DNA of 64,000 nt, from contig NC_067312.1 in assembly GCF_020740795.1 (NCBI RefSeq), forward strand, positions 10,527,460 to 10,591,459, written 5' to 3'. How positions within the stretch are numbered: the stretch's first letter is position 1; each line of letters opens with the position of its first letter. The DNA comes from Apus apus (lineage: Eukaryota; Chordata; Aves; Apodiformes; Apodidae). The position numbers and the translations under genes were made by a program. The notes under the pieces are model-generated. The model saw nothing but the letters and a program-made list of their open reading frames with translations. It made no database searches and was not told where the DNA came from. This document shows positions 9,601 to 20,560 of this stretch, piece by piece.

Positions 9601-11723
9601 CCACACAGCAACCTCCTTTTAAAGATGTCCCCTTTTCAGGGGTTTTCCCTTCTGGAAGCCACACAAAAGGCAGCACAACACAAAGGGATGATGGAGCTGG
9701 CTGGCATGACCAGGCAGGAAAACCCAGGGAAGCTGCTGGAGGGCTTCACTTTGCAAGGGCAGTGCTGGGGGCAGCCAGGCTGAGGGAGAGCCACCAACAT
9801 GGCACAATGGCAGGGACAGGGCTGTGCCCCATGGATGGCGTGTCCCACTTCAAGCAGCAAGAAGCCAGGGCAGCTCTGCTTTCAGTCCCTGTGGGTCCGT
9901 GCACTGTGAGATACCCCAGGGAAAGAGAAGAACGTGCCAGCTCTGGCATGAGTCTGCTGCAGCCTCAGCTGGCAGGACATGACTAATCTAGGGAGCTGGC
10001 AGGAGGGGCTGGTAAGCAGGGAATAATTGCAGGCAGCTCCTGAGCTGCCCGGGTGTTTGCAAACCTCTGGAGTCTGCCTCATTTCTGAGTTTGTGGCACC
10101 CCGGAGACATCCCACAGGCACCCCAGACATTCAGAAAAGCCAATGGCATCTCTGCACACAGCACTGAGGCTCCCACTCCCTGGCCAGGGCATGTCCACTC
10201 CCACTCCCTGCCACTAAACCCTTGCCCTGATGGATATCATGGCCAGGGACCCAAGCATCCCACCCCTCTGCCTTCCTCCTCCTAAGGAAGGCAGAAGACA
10301 GCCACTCTTCCCAAGCCTGCTGGTCAGGCTGGCTTAACATGAAGTTGTCAGACCCTGACTGTGGCCCAACTCTCACTGTCACAGGGAGGTCGTGTCCTGT
10401 TTGGGCAAGGCTCTCCAGGCTAGACAGCTGGTTGCAAGCAGAGGATCAAGTGATTACAATGTGTCAGGGGTTGGTGACAATCTATAAATGGTGAGTCCCA
10501 GGGCTGACTGTCAGCCACTGTCCTGCTCACACCAGTTCTGTGGCACTGGGACAGGACAGGGTCCTGTGCCACCATAAACAACATCGCCAACAAGGACAGC
10601 TCCAAGTTCTGGGTGACCCTGAGACATGCCCATGACTGATGCTCACCTTGGCCATGGGAAGCAGGTGGTTCCAGAACGGGGCCCCCTTGGCATCGGTGCT
10701 GCGGCAGGACGTGGGCACTGGATGGCATGGCAGGACCCTCTTCTTCCTTGCTGGAGGGGACAGGCCCTCATCCTCAGAGCAGGAGTCAGCCACACCCTCA
10801 CCAGCAGGCAGCAGCTTCCTTTTGGCTGGGCAGCTGCTGCCAGCACTGAGCTGGTTGTTCCCGCAGGGAGTTTTCTCCAGGGAGCTCAGGTTGCTGGGCT
10901 CAGGGCTGAGCACTGTCTGCAGTGGCTCATTGCCCCTGCTGGCCACCACTGGCCCTTCCTCTTCTCCACTAGCCCCACTGCTGTAAGCTGGGCTGCTCCC
11001 TGGCTTATCTCTCTTCTCACTAGAGTCCAACTGGGCTGTTTGTGCAATACTGTGCAAATCAAGGTGAAGTAAGTTGTGGCCACTTGCCCGTTCCCCATTC
11101 TCTCCATAGTCTGTAGGCTGATCCCCCGACGAGACAGTACAACTATCTCTCTTGTGCAAAGTACTGCAAGCAATGTGCTGGGGCCAGGGGGAGAAGGACA
11201 CATCCTGCGACTTGTGCTCCCTGCTGGCCTTGGGGCTGTGGCTTGGGCTGCCCTCACACCGGTGCTCCACCACCCGCAGCCCGCTGTGGGAGAAGTGCTG
11301 GGCAGAGCCGCACAGGGACAGCTCCTCCACCAGCAGGCCATCTTCAAAGGTATTGTCATCATCCAGGGGAGCCTGCCCAGGGCCCCCATCACGTTTGCTG
11401 GTCACCCCTCCACCACCCCAGGGAGTTCGTTTGGGATCTCGTCCCCCCTCGGGAATTCGCTGCTCAGGGTAACCCCTCTTGATGGCTGGCCGGCTGCCTG
11501 CCCGCTGCTCCGTGCTCTCAGGGGAGCTGGAGAGATGGGAGAAGATGGAGACCTGGTAAACCTTCTGGCGCTTGATCTCTGTCTCATTGTAGCCCATGAG
11601 GATGCTGCGGTGGGTGCACTGCTGCGAGGGGGGCTCCAAGGACCCCTCTCCACCGGGCGGGGACAGGCTGGGATCCGTGCCGTGCTCCGGGGGCAGGGAG
11701 GTCTCTGTGTGGATGTGCCTCAT
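6505..11723 (-). CDS. ATOSB: ATOSB (FAM214B), Atos homolog B
   Basis: Seven coding exons join in phase: 11723-10647, 9111-9053, 8776-8680, 8227-8069, 7657-7589, 7127-6922 and 6658-6505, giving 606 residues (human about 538). Residues 1-359 are a long Ser/Pro/Gly-rich, probably disordered part with conserved islands: the N-terminal MRH start, QHFSHSGLRVVE, KRKLLPAGE and DAKGAPFWNHLLP. The conserved Atos region begins near residue 409 (LLGNFEESILKGRFAPSG) and includes IEGFTAEIGASGSYCPQHV. The C-terminal conserved domain covers about 465-606 (GYSVPKAGTIQV, KTVVKMFLVTYDF, HMTFLRHRIFLVPVG, DIRLLFSRKS). The family (Drosophila Atossa, vertebrate ATOSA/ATOSB) is regarded as nuclear transcriptional regulators; the exact role of ATOSB is poorly known. 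Two differences from what I recall of the mammalian protein are a longer N-terminal part and about 10 extra residues after LVPVGEGEG. It lies directly upstream of STOML2 on the same strand, as in human. Confidence 0.95.
6922..7127 (-). CDS. ATOSB: ATOSB coding exon 6 (C-terminal domain)
   Basis: 206 nt from TLFNPNKTVVKMFLVTYDF to RRVLCYLMHL plus two bases of Arg. The acceptor CCAG precedes 7127 and the donor GTAGGA starts at 6921. The stretch GEGEGATTGLSDLLGTGPPRR is longer than the mammalian counterpart by about 10 residues, with no splice site suggesting an intron there. Confidence 0.95.
7589..7657 (-). CDS. ATOSB: ATOSB coding exon 5
   Basis: 23 codons, phase 0, GVIDLEALGKKGYSVPKAG to TIQV. 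The acceptor CCCCAG precedes 7657 and the donor GTGAGT starts at 7588. Confidence 0.95.
8069..8227 (-). CDS. ATOSB: ATOSB coding exon 4 (conserved Atos region)
   Basis: 53 codons, phase 0, ESILKGRFAPSG to HSAPSPFL. The acceptor TCTCAG precedes 8227 and the donor GTACGC starts at 8068. Nearly invariant within the family. Confidence 0.96.
8680..8776 (-). CDS. ATOSB: ATOSB coding exon 3
   Basis: 97 nt completing the split Ser and encoding RHLRSGLRRG to SHALLGNFE. The acceptor TCTCAAAG precedes 8776 and the donor GTAACA starts at 8679. Phase returns to 0. The LLGNFE end joins the conserved Atos region in exon 4. Confidence 0.9.
9053..9111 (-). CDS. ATOSB: ATOSB coding exon 2
   Basis: 59 nt encoding SSADCTVVGRRLKSGLRLK plus two bases of a Ser codon. 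The acceptor CTCCAG precedes 9111 and the donor GTGAGT starts at 9052. It corresponds to the DCGPMGRRLKGARRLK region of the mammalian protein. Confidence 0.88.
10647..11723 (-). CDS. ATOSB: ATOSB coding exon 1 (large N-terminal exon)
   Basis: 359 codons from the ATG at 11723-11721 to ...FWNHLLPMAK, phase 0, with donor GTGAGC at 10646. The exon continues upstream as 5'UTR to a strong acceptor at about 11889. This ATG is chosen because its MRH start agrees with the mammalian protein as I recall it and because an in-frame TAA lies just upstream at 11732-11730. Confidence 0.93.
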
Positions 11724-11888
11724 GGAGCCTTACTTGCCTGGACTCCGAGTGGAGCTGGAGTCAGAACAGCCCATGCAGCAGCAGGAGGGGGACTGTAAAG
11801 TGCCACAGACCAGTGTGTGGGAGAGGGACCCCCTTGCTCAGGACGTCCGGGTGAGCCCTCTGCTACAGGACGCTCTGCAGTGCAGCAT
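11724..11888 (-). other. ATOSB: 5'UTR part of the ATOSB first coding exon
   Basis: A strong polypyrimidine acceptor (CTCTCTCTTTCCAG) ends at 11889 on the minus strand. The 165 nt between it and the start codon contain no better splice site except a weaker TTTACAG at 11793. The exon would open with an ATG that gives a 16-codon upstream ORF ending TGA. Confidence 0.55.
11730..11774 (-). CDS. Short upstream ORF in the ATOSB leader
   Basis: ATG at 11774-11772 opens 14 codons (MGCSDSSSTRSPGK) ending in TAA at 11732-11730, six nucleotides before the ATOSB ATG and in the same frame. Neither ATG has a purine at -3. The N-terminal MGCxxS is formally an N-myristoylation pattern, but the peptide may never accumulate. 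Reinitiation or stop readthrough into ATOSB is conceivable. It is in the mature leader if the acceptor at about 11889 is used. Confidence 0.4.
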   Translation of the reverse strand: MGCSDSSSTRSPGK

Positions 11889-12057
11889 CTGGAAAGAGAG
11901 AGCAGGAGGAAGAGATCAGCCCAGGACTGCTGTCCTGGTCTGGGCTTTTGGCCACCAGGGACCTGCTGGGACATGTAGCCACACTCGGATCACCCTCTCT
12001 GGGGACGGAAAGAGCAACCAGGCTGACGTGGCTCTCTGAGGAGCCCTGCAGCGTCAC

Positions 12058-12125
12058 CCAGGTTGGAAGGAACTTTAGATTCCAAGCCCCCTGCCACGGG
12101 CAGGGACACCTATCACTACAAAATG
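12058..12125 (-). repeat. CR1 3'-end remnant
   Basis: Minus-oriented match to the CR1 3' region: GGTTGGAAGGAACTTTAGA followed by a CCCCCTGCCACGGGCAGGGACACC block. Degraded and short. Confidence 0.6.
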
Positions 12126-12939
12126 TTGCACAGGATCAGCACTTCCTTCTTTTTGTGGGCACAGAAAGGAGTCTCCAGCTAGGCTGGAGGCCACTGGGGA
12201 CAAGTCTGGACAAGTGGGGAGAACGGGGCCTGCCCTCTTCCGGGGACTTGATGTGCTTGTGTTGTTCTAGAGCGCAGGAATCAGGCAGGCGGGACCAGTC
12301 CCAGGGGTTCAGGACTGTGATCATTGCTTGGGGCAACAGTAACAAGATGTCCTAGCACTGGCCAAGAAGACCTGCCCCATCTACACACACTGGTGGCCTG
12401 TGCTGCCAACCCCGTGGCAGGGACATAAACGTGGCTAGGCAGCCTGGGGAAACCTGACCTAATGTCACAGCACTGTCAGCTTGGACCAGAGACCTCCATC
12501 ACCTCAAGGAGCAGCCAGGTAGTACCAGGAGCTCCAGGGCCCACCATGGGCTCCTGCACCATCCACACACTCCTTCCTTCCCCAAGGGCCTGACCTGCTC
12601 TGTCTTTCACAGCTCCTCATTTCATTTTCAGCTCAGTTTGCTGTGATAATCCAGGCCATGCGATTTTCTGCCATGAAGAATACTGAAATGCCTGCAAGAA
12701 CTAGGGAGATGCAGGAAAAGTCACTGGCAGATCAAGGAGCTCCTGAGCCTGACAAACTGCCCATGCCTGGCAGCTCTGTCCTCACAGCTGTCTGCTTTTG
12801 TGGAGCTTAGGGGCAGGTGAGCAGCTGGGGAATTGGGACTCCAAGTGGGTCAAGGCTGCAGGAGGTATTTTGAACCCTGATACAATGGGGATGTGAAAGT
12901 GGCAGACCACAGTGGTTGAACACAGGTATTTCGTGTAAA

Positions 12940-13607
12940 AGGAGTGATAGGAGGTATCATGCACCAGGACATGCTGGGGGCTGACCAGCTGGAAAGCAGC
13001 TTTGCAGAAAAAGCTCTGGGTGTCCTGGTGGACACCAAGGTGACTGTGATCCAGCAATGTGCCCTTGCCACAAAAGGGAAACAATGTCCCCAGCTGCATT
13101 ATGCACAGCCTTGGCAGCAGGTTGAGGGAACTGATCCTTCCTCTCTGCTCAACACTGAGGCTGCAGCTGAGAAAGTGCAGCAAAGTGCTACTATCATAAT
13201 TAAGGGACTGGACCGCCTCTGCTATGAGGAAAGGCTGTGAGACCTGGGACTGTTCAACCTGGAAAAGGGAAGGCTCAGGGGGATCTTATCAACATATTCA
13301 AATACCTGGTGGTGGGGTGCAAAGAAGACAGAGCCAGGCTCTTCCCAGTAACAGGACAAGAGGCAATGGGCACAAAGTGGAGCAGAGGAAGTTCTGTCTG
13401 AAAAGCAGGAAACACTTTTTTACTGTGAGGGTGACTGAGCACTGGCACAGGTTACCTATAAAGGCTGTGAGCTCTCCATCCTGGGAGATACTCAAAAGCT
13501 GCCTGGACATGGTTTTGGGCAATGGGCCTAGGTTGCCCTGCCTGAGCAGACGGGTTGGACCAGATGACCTCCAGGACTCCCTGCCAACCTCAAGAACCTC
13601 TGTGTAA
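12940..13607 (+). mobile_element. CR1 LINE 3' fragment, old copy
   Basis: Plus-oriented, diverged CR1 sequence. It runs from GGGGCTGACCAGCTGGAAAG through GTCCTGGTGGACACCAAGG, GGAAAGGCTGTGAGACCTGG and CACTGGCACAGGTTACC to the conserved end GTTGGACCAGATGACCTCCAG and CCAACCTCAAGAAC. All frames are broken. It lies between the candidate 5'UTR exon and the coding exon of ATOSB, opposite in strand to the gene. Confidence 0.8.
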
Positions 13608-13648
13608 CCCACCGTGCTGCAGCCTGTCCTGACTGCCCCCACACTCAC

Positions 13649-13850
13649 CTCTCTGCAGCAAAGCCCTGCTCCGCTCCGGATGAACCTCCCTGTCCTGCAG
13701 TGGGCGGTCGTTGGCACAACTGGCTGAAGACACCTGCCAGCCTGGCACCCCCCAGAAGCGGCGTGGCTGCCGTGGAATGGCTCCCACCATCACGGTGTGC
13801 CTCCGAACCTCTGCACTGCCCTCTCCAGCTCTTCAGTGTCCACAGTGGCT
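13649..13850 (-). other. ATOSB: Candidate 5'UTR exon of ATOSB
   Basis: A 202-nt segment bounded by TTTCCTTCCCCTCAG (acceptor ending 13851) and GTGAGTG (donor from 13648), both strong, in the correct orientation about 1.8 kb upstream of the coding exon. An ATG at 13790 would open an upstream ORF of about 55 codons that, if spliced to 11888, ends at TAG 11865-11863. No transcript evidence is available. Confidence 0.5.
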
Positions 13851-16800
13851 CTGAGGGGAAGGAAAGCAGGAGATGCAGGGCTGGAGTGATCCAGATACTT
13901 TCTGCGAGACAGACAGGAGGGTACTGCGGGGTCACAGGCAGAGGAGGCAGCATTGAGGCTCAGCTGCTCTCAACCTCCTATCCTGGTTTGCTGGGGCACA
14001 ATTATAGAATCGATTTTCTGTTTAGGGAAGCTGTAATTTTTGAGAAGACTGCTGCACCTGATGTTTTGAGAACAAAGCTGAGGAGACACTTTGTTCAGTT
14101 TGTGGCCAGCCACTGTGTGTGGGTTTTGATAGTGACCAAGGTCTTCAGTGGTTCTGAGCTGGCCAGGTTCTGGGGCCAGGAGGAGCAAAACCGAGGGCAA
14201 ATGACCCAAGCTGCCCAACTGAAGTACCCCATCCCATAAATATCACTCCCATTCTAAACTGAGAAGTTTGCTGAGGATGGGGCTTTTCCTCAATGACTGC
14301 TGTCCCTGCAGGGTCTCACCCATCATTCTGACCCCCAAGGCCTCCTCTCCTGTTTGCTGTGACCATCACGCTCTGGCTGGAGCTGTGGAGCCATTCACTG
14401 CTGGGAGCACATAGCTTATGACCACTACATGGGCTGAGTATAACTTTGTACTTCGTATTAGCAGTAGCTTTAACAGTAGTTCTTCATTATTGTTTTAGCA
14501 AATCTGGTTTCATTTCAACCCACAAGCCTCCTTCTTTTTTCCCTTGATTTCCCCTCTCAGATGAGGAGGGGTCACCCGGTGATGGAACAACTGCCTAAAC
14601 GTAAACACCTCCCAGACCCAAAGGCCACATGCATCTTGGCCATCTGAGGCTACCACCTTGATTTCCATTTAAACCACAAACACTGCAAGCTAAGCTGTGA
14701 ACTCTCATACCTGGCTTGTATTTTACATGCCTTTTGCAGGCCTTCCTGTATGAAACGCTGTGCACACGAACAGATCCCCCTTTCTTTCTGGTGAGCATTT
14801 CATGCCTTTCTTTCCAAAACACTGCAGATCACCAGCAACCTCTGGGCCCCCAGCTAGCTGCTGGTCTCCTATCCACCTCCTACCCCTTTCACCCACAGCA
14901 CGGGACATTCTCACCCTACAGACAAGGAAAAGAGCTTGCAATTGTTACTTCCAACATGAGATGCCAGGCAGGGAAGGCAGAAACCAGGACGCTGACAGCC
15001 TGGAGCCATGACAGCCCCCCACCAGCTTCCCCCAGCAGAAAGACAGCAGACCTTTCATCTGCACAGCACTCACCTGCTCAGATGTGTCCTTGATGCACAG
15101 CAGAGATTTGCAGATGCAACACAGCTCCCCTGCGGTCATAATCCACCAGCACTGCAGCTTGAATGCCTGGAAAACCGCAAGGAGGAGAGTCAGCTCGGGC
15201 AGAAGCTCCTAGTGCAGCACCTTCAGAGCGGGAAGGAGCCTTTGGGCACCTCCACACTCAACTCCCCTGTGGCAGGAGCAGTCCACGACTTTGCTGGACC
15301 AGGAACCTCCAGGTGAAGGAGGAAATGCTGCCCAGCCCTGGGGACCATGCCCTCCCCGCCTCCCTCTCCACGCAGCCCTTGACCAGGGGCTCCCTGTAGG
15401 GGCTGTCCAGAGGGAAGCCACCATCTGTCCCACTGGGCATCCCAACCCAGCAGCAAGCACTGCTCTGAAGGCTGGAAACAGCAGGGCCAGGAAGACGAAC
15501 CAAATACCTGAAGGGACGCTCAGAGGCACCAAACAACCAAGCACAGCCCCTTTCTGGCACCCTGGTCTGGCAAGTTCTGCACCCCATCATCCCACAGGTG
15601 GGAAGCCAGCTTCAGCAGGTCACTCACTGTGCTCGCTGCCTGACCTCGCCTGCCCCAGGAAACAGGCTGCTCTTTCATTACATTCCAGTAAGATTTGTAA
15701 TTAGCAGGCAGTCACGACCAGTCCCTGAGAGTCAGCCAGGCCAAAAGCCACCACCAGCAGTGCCAGGGCAGGGCACCACCAGCAACCAGCCAGCACAGAG
15801 ATCCAATACGTCAGCTCCTAAAGATCACTTGCAGCAGGGCAAATCAACGCCACAGCGTAACAAACGCCGGGTCCAACGCCTCAACAAAAGCTCTTTGTCA
15901 AGGTCAGCTCCTCCTGGCAGCCCGCGTGGGGCCTGCACCAAGGCAGGTGGAAAAGCACACGACTGCCCACGTGTGAGCAAGGTGGCAACACACTGTGCTC
16001 AGCCTCTCTGGAAGGCTGCTGCTTCCCTCCTCCATCCCCAGGGGAGATTTGTACCACAGCTTCCATGGCACAGTCCCCCACAGGGAGGAAGCCACATCCT
16101 TCCTGCATGTGTCCACGCCAGGACAAATACACAGTTTCACCTGCATCCTTTCTTTCTCCTTCTCACATTCCTGTGCTCTCGCAGCCCTTTGCTCCATCAG
16201 GAGCCCCTCTCCACCAGGAGAGGCTGACATGCTGACAGCACAAACCCATCCCAGCCAACAACTCAACACCAGTCACCCATGACGCCAGCACTAACCAGCA
16301 GGGCACAGGCCCAGTGGAAGGGGCTGCACTCTGTTTTGCCAGCCCAGATACTGTTCCTTGAAGCATTGTGCTGGGGAAGGCCAGGATTCCCTAGCCCACC
16401 CCAAAAGTGCCTCCAAGTACACCTTGGGACCTTCTTGTACATCCCCTTGGAGAACTGCCCATCAAGTCTGGAGCACAGCACTGCTCATCACCTTCCTTGA
16501 GATGCAAGGCACCATATCCAGGAGAGGATCCCATCCCCATTACCCTCACCTTGGTTGTGTTTAGGTCCATCTCCCATGGCAGTTCCTCCTCAGTGGGGGC
16601 CCAGCCAGGTTGCAGCAGGGCTCAGGCTCTTACAGCAGCCAGTGAGAGCCCACTGCTCCCCTACAGAGCAAGGGAGCAACACAGGGACCAGGGATGGGTA
16701 GGTGGTATCTGCTCACCTCTCCCTTCTCCTTCTCTTGAGCCAGGCATCTCCAGAGCTGTATTTCTGACCACCCAGCTGGGACAGAACCAGATGCAGGTCC

Positions 16801-18328
16801 GCACCAGCTCAGCTGAGCAGCACAGGTACCATCTCCTGAATGCAGCACATGGAGCTCCATGTGCCCAAGCCAAGGGTTTGGCCTCTCCTAAGCCCAAGTG
16901 ATGCTGATTTTGCCAGTGTTTCAGCCTATGCTGGTGCTCTGACTATAAGACAGAAATTAAAGGGCTCTGTCTGTTCGGAGAAGTCCATCCAGAGCTCCTC
17001 CAGCTCTCTGCCTGGCTCCTGCCAAGCTCTCAGTCCCCGCTTAGTGCTCAGGAGGAGCCCTGTGCTTTTGCCAGGGTCTCCTAGCACCCAGGTCCAGCAC
17101 TATGCCAGGCACAGCTGTCCTCTCTTTCCTCCAGCCCACCGAGGCCAGGGGAAGGACTACAGCTCAGCAGCCACCAGATACCAGGTGCCAAAGGACCTGC
17201 AAGAGTGTGTCCTGTGCACTGGGGTAGAGACACCACCTTCCCCAGGGACACTGAGCCACTGGATCTTGATGCAGGATGACACAGCAAGGCCTGTGGGAGG
17301 ATGTCAGGGACTTGGCTTACCTGCTGGTTTCATTCCTATTAGCACATCCAGGGGGAACCCAAGATTAACAGATCATGGTCTCACTCTGGTGGCAACAGAG
17401 CAGGATGGCAGGTGAGGAAGGGTCCTTGGCTGGGCAACGCAGCAGCTATACCACCTGCCGGGCTGTGGCCTGCAAAAGGATCTGTTGCTGTTTTACCTGC
17501 CCTGTACCAGCCAGAAAGGAAGCAGGACGGGTGCAGGGGCAGCTCTGCCAGGCAGGGGGGCATCTGTTGTGGGGCAGAACCAGCAGAGCCTGGCAGGGCT
17601 GGCAGCACAGCACTGGTAGAAGGAAGAGAGCAAGAGCTGTGCCCGAAGGGGCCAGTTAGACCATAAAAAAACCCCCAAACCAACCCCAAAGGGGCTTTAA
17701 CTGCCTTCCTCCCTTCTGCATGTCCCTCTTGGGACACGCTATGTGGACCTTCACAGCCTCACTGCTTCACACAGGAACCACGCAGGCAGGAAGGGAAGGA
17801 GCTATCATTACACGAGGGCAAATAACCATCCTTGGCACAAGCAGAGCACAGGGCAAGAGAAGCAGCAACAGAAATTGCTAGAAACAGGCTGCCTGGAGGA
17901 TAAATTGCAGCTCCATCCATCCTATCTGAACCCAAGGAGAAGGAAGGAAATCTAACCAGCACAATTACAAACCCAGAAGCTCCCTGGCACAGGCTAAGCA
18001 GAGCTTGAGAAGCACCAGCAGGCAGAAAGTTTCCATCACAAACCTGAAGGATGGCAGCACCAGCAACAATGCTGCCACCAGAGAAGTGTTTCTCCACAGC
18101 CTGACAGATCAGGCAGTATCAACATCAGGAGAGAGACAGACACATGAGGCTGGAGACCACCTCCAGTGCTGTCCATAGGAGGGGTGGCAATCTGGGAGAG
18201 AAGCTGGTTAGAGAGATGCTAGAGGAGCAAACTACCTGAAGAGAAAGACAACCAGCGTGGATGTGGCTCTGGCACTTCCCAGGGATTCAGGTTTGGGAGG
18301 ATGAAGCTCAAGTTTGGAGGAAAGAAAG

Positions 18329-18371
18329 GAGAGGGAGGATGGAGAGGGAGGGAGGATGGAGAGGGAGGATC
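18329..18371 (+). repeat. Purine-only GGAGAGGGAGGAT tandem run
   Basis: About three copies of a 13-17 bp GA-rich unit (GGATGGAGAGGGAGG). Low-complexity polypurine tract with no coding content. Confidence 0.7.
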
Positions 18372-19649
18372 CTTGCCCCACTGCAAGGGCAAGCACTGCT
18401 CTTGGGGGTCCTTATCAGGCCTCCTGCCATGCCAGATTTATGCAGCTGCAGAGCCTCGCTCAGTACTGACCCCTGTACTGGTAATGGGGAGGAAGCCCCT
18501 GCCCAGAGGAGAAGGATGGGGCAAGGGGCAGTGCCCACATTATGAGTGCAAGCTCCTCAATACCACCCGAAGCAGCTTCTACAGAGACTAACCCAACACC
18601 TCCCCCAGACCACAGAACCTCTGTTGCGAGGTGCTGCTGCTGCCTTTCCTCCCATCTGAGCAAGAGGACACTAATGGGGTGCAGAAGCCCCCGGGGACAG
18701 AGCAGCCCTCCCTGCAGGATGCCTCGCTGGGGCTAGAGGCTGCAGCAGTCTCCTGTGGGGCTGAGGTCTGCCCAGCGGTGCCTCCCCAGCCCCAAGCACA
18801 GGTGCCACAGCAATGGAGCCCTTCTGCTCAGCCGACCCAGGAGAACACAATGAAACCACCCCCAGGAGATCAGAGAGCCAGAGCAGAGCTCCTGGCCCGG
18901 AGGCTTACCCCTGCTCCCTCAGATGTCCCACGTCTCGGCAGGGATGGCCTCCACACACCTTGCCCAGGTGCCTCGCGTGCAGCCAGCGGTGCTGACAATA
19001 GCTTGCAGCTGGGAAGGGGACTCAGGGTCTGCAGGCAGATCCTACTCTGCTACAGCCACCTGTGTAACAGCTCTCCCCCAACGCTCAACGCCCCCCCCCC
19101 CCACCCCTGCCCCATCAGCCTCCCCTCCATGCACGACTGCCCCACTTCCCAGGAAAGCTCAGTCAGAGAATGAAAAGCAGCTTAAAATCCAGCAGGACAA
19201 TCGGGCAGCTCTCCAAAGCCGGCAGATCCCCCTGCCCACCCAGCTACCAGCAGGCTCAAACCTCAGCGATCCAGCCCATGGCCGCCCAGCCCCAGCATTC
19301 AACCAGGAGCCCAGGAAACCTGCAGCAGGGGCAAATCCCATGCAGCAGCCGCTCACGGGGAGGACAGCCCAGGTTGAGGACAGACCTTTGTCTCTGCCTG
19401 CCTGTCTCGCTTGCTGGCTGCTGGAGGAGGAAGAGGGGGGCGGTGGGGGACAGCAAGCAAAGATAACACCCCTAGGAGGGATGTCACAGCCACGTTAATC
19501 ACTTGGAATTCCAGCCAGCGCAGACCCGGGCGCCGCAAATATGGGCAGCAAATGGAGATGCTCAAAGCTCTGAAATAATTGGATCCTTTCACAAGAGCCG
19601 AGCCCAGAATCCAGCACAGGAATTCAGTCCCCGCTGGAAGTCGAGAGAT

Positions 19650-20560
19650 CAAATGCGCGGAGAGGCAGGCGCAGCACGAGCAATCCTCAGCCGCTGCCGT
19701 GCCCGGCTCCGCAGCCCCCGGCGCTGCTCTCCTCTCCTCTCCTCTCCACTCCTCTCAGGTGCCTTTCCCAGCGGGAGCGAGAGGGGACCGAAGCCGAGCG
19801 CCCCAGACCCCCGCCGAGCCCAGCTGCGGACCGGCCCCTTCCCATCCAACTTACTCCACTTGTGGCAAGGGGCAGCAATGCTGCCAAGGCGGTAAGAGGA
19901 GGAAGCCAGTGGCCTCGAAGACTTGCTCGACCGGAGGAACAGCCTAGGGAAAAGGAGACCCCCGAAGCTGCTGGCTGATCTCCACAGCCCAGAAAGGGAG
20001 GTGCCCAGCCCAGCAGGCTTGCCAGCCCGCATCACGTTCCCGGCAAGACGCACACAAGGCACATGGAGGCTCCTGCTCGGCGCCTCAACGGCAATGAAAA
20101 GGCACAGAGGCTTCTGCCAGAAAACAAAGAGGCAGCGGCAGAGCTGGGGGTGGGGAAAACTCTCCGCTGCCCAAGAGGATCCCTGCAGAGGCAGCAAGAT
20201 GCTGCTGGGCTCCACCGCGGCTACTCACCCCCTCTTGCCCGAGGTGGCAGCCCCTGCCCGGGGCAGGGAGCCGGGAGGGCGGGCCAGCCCCCGCTGCCCT
20301 CCCGGAGGCAGTGCCGGGTGGGAAGTGCTGGAGGACGCAAGCCAGGCCCTGGACAACAGCTGGCCACGAAGGGAAAATTCCTCCAGGCTGGCTCCGCTTC
20401 ATAAAACGCTTGGTCTTTTCACCTCGGGCTGGCTGCCGTGCCCCACCGCTCCCGGGGGAGGGCACAGCCGGCAAGCCCCGACACCGGGGCAGCCTGCCGA
20501 GCCCAGAGCCGCTGACCTTGCACCGGCACAGCAGCCCCGACAGTCACCCCCGGGCAACAA
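19650..20560. promoter_or_regulatory. CpG-rich block, probable ATOSB promoter or internal promoter
   Basis: GC and CpG content rise sharply between flanking intron-like sequence. A CTCCT-rich pyrimidine run lies near 19728-19758. It sits about 8 kb upstream of the ATOSB coding start, which fits the compact human gene. Long open frames on both strands here are explained by base composition. Confidence 0.5.
19855..19943 (-). other. ATOSB: Candidate upstream 5' exon of ATOSB
   Basis: An 89-nt segment with acceptor-like CTTTTCCCTAG ending at 19944 and donor GTAAGT from 19854. It lies in a CpG-rich block. If the acceptor is used, a further first exon must lie upstream, for example in the 43.4-45.6 kb CpG island. 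If not, this is the first exon with its transcription start nearby. Confidence 0.4.
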
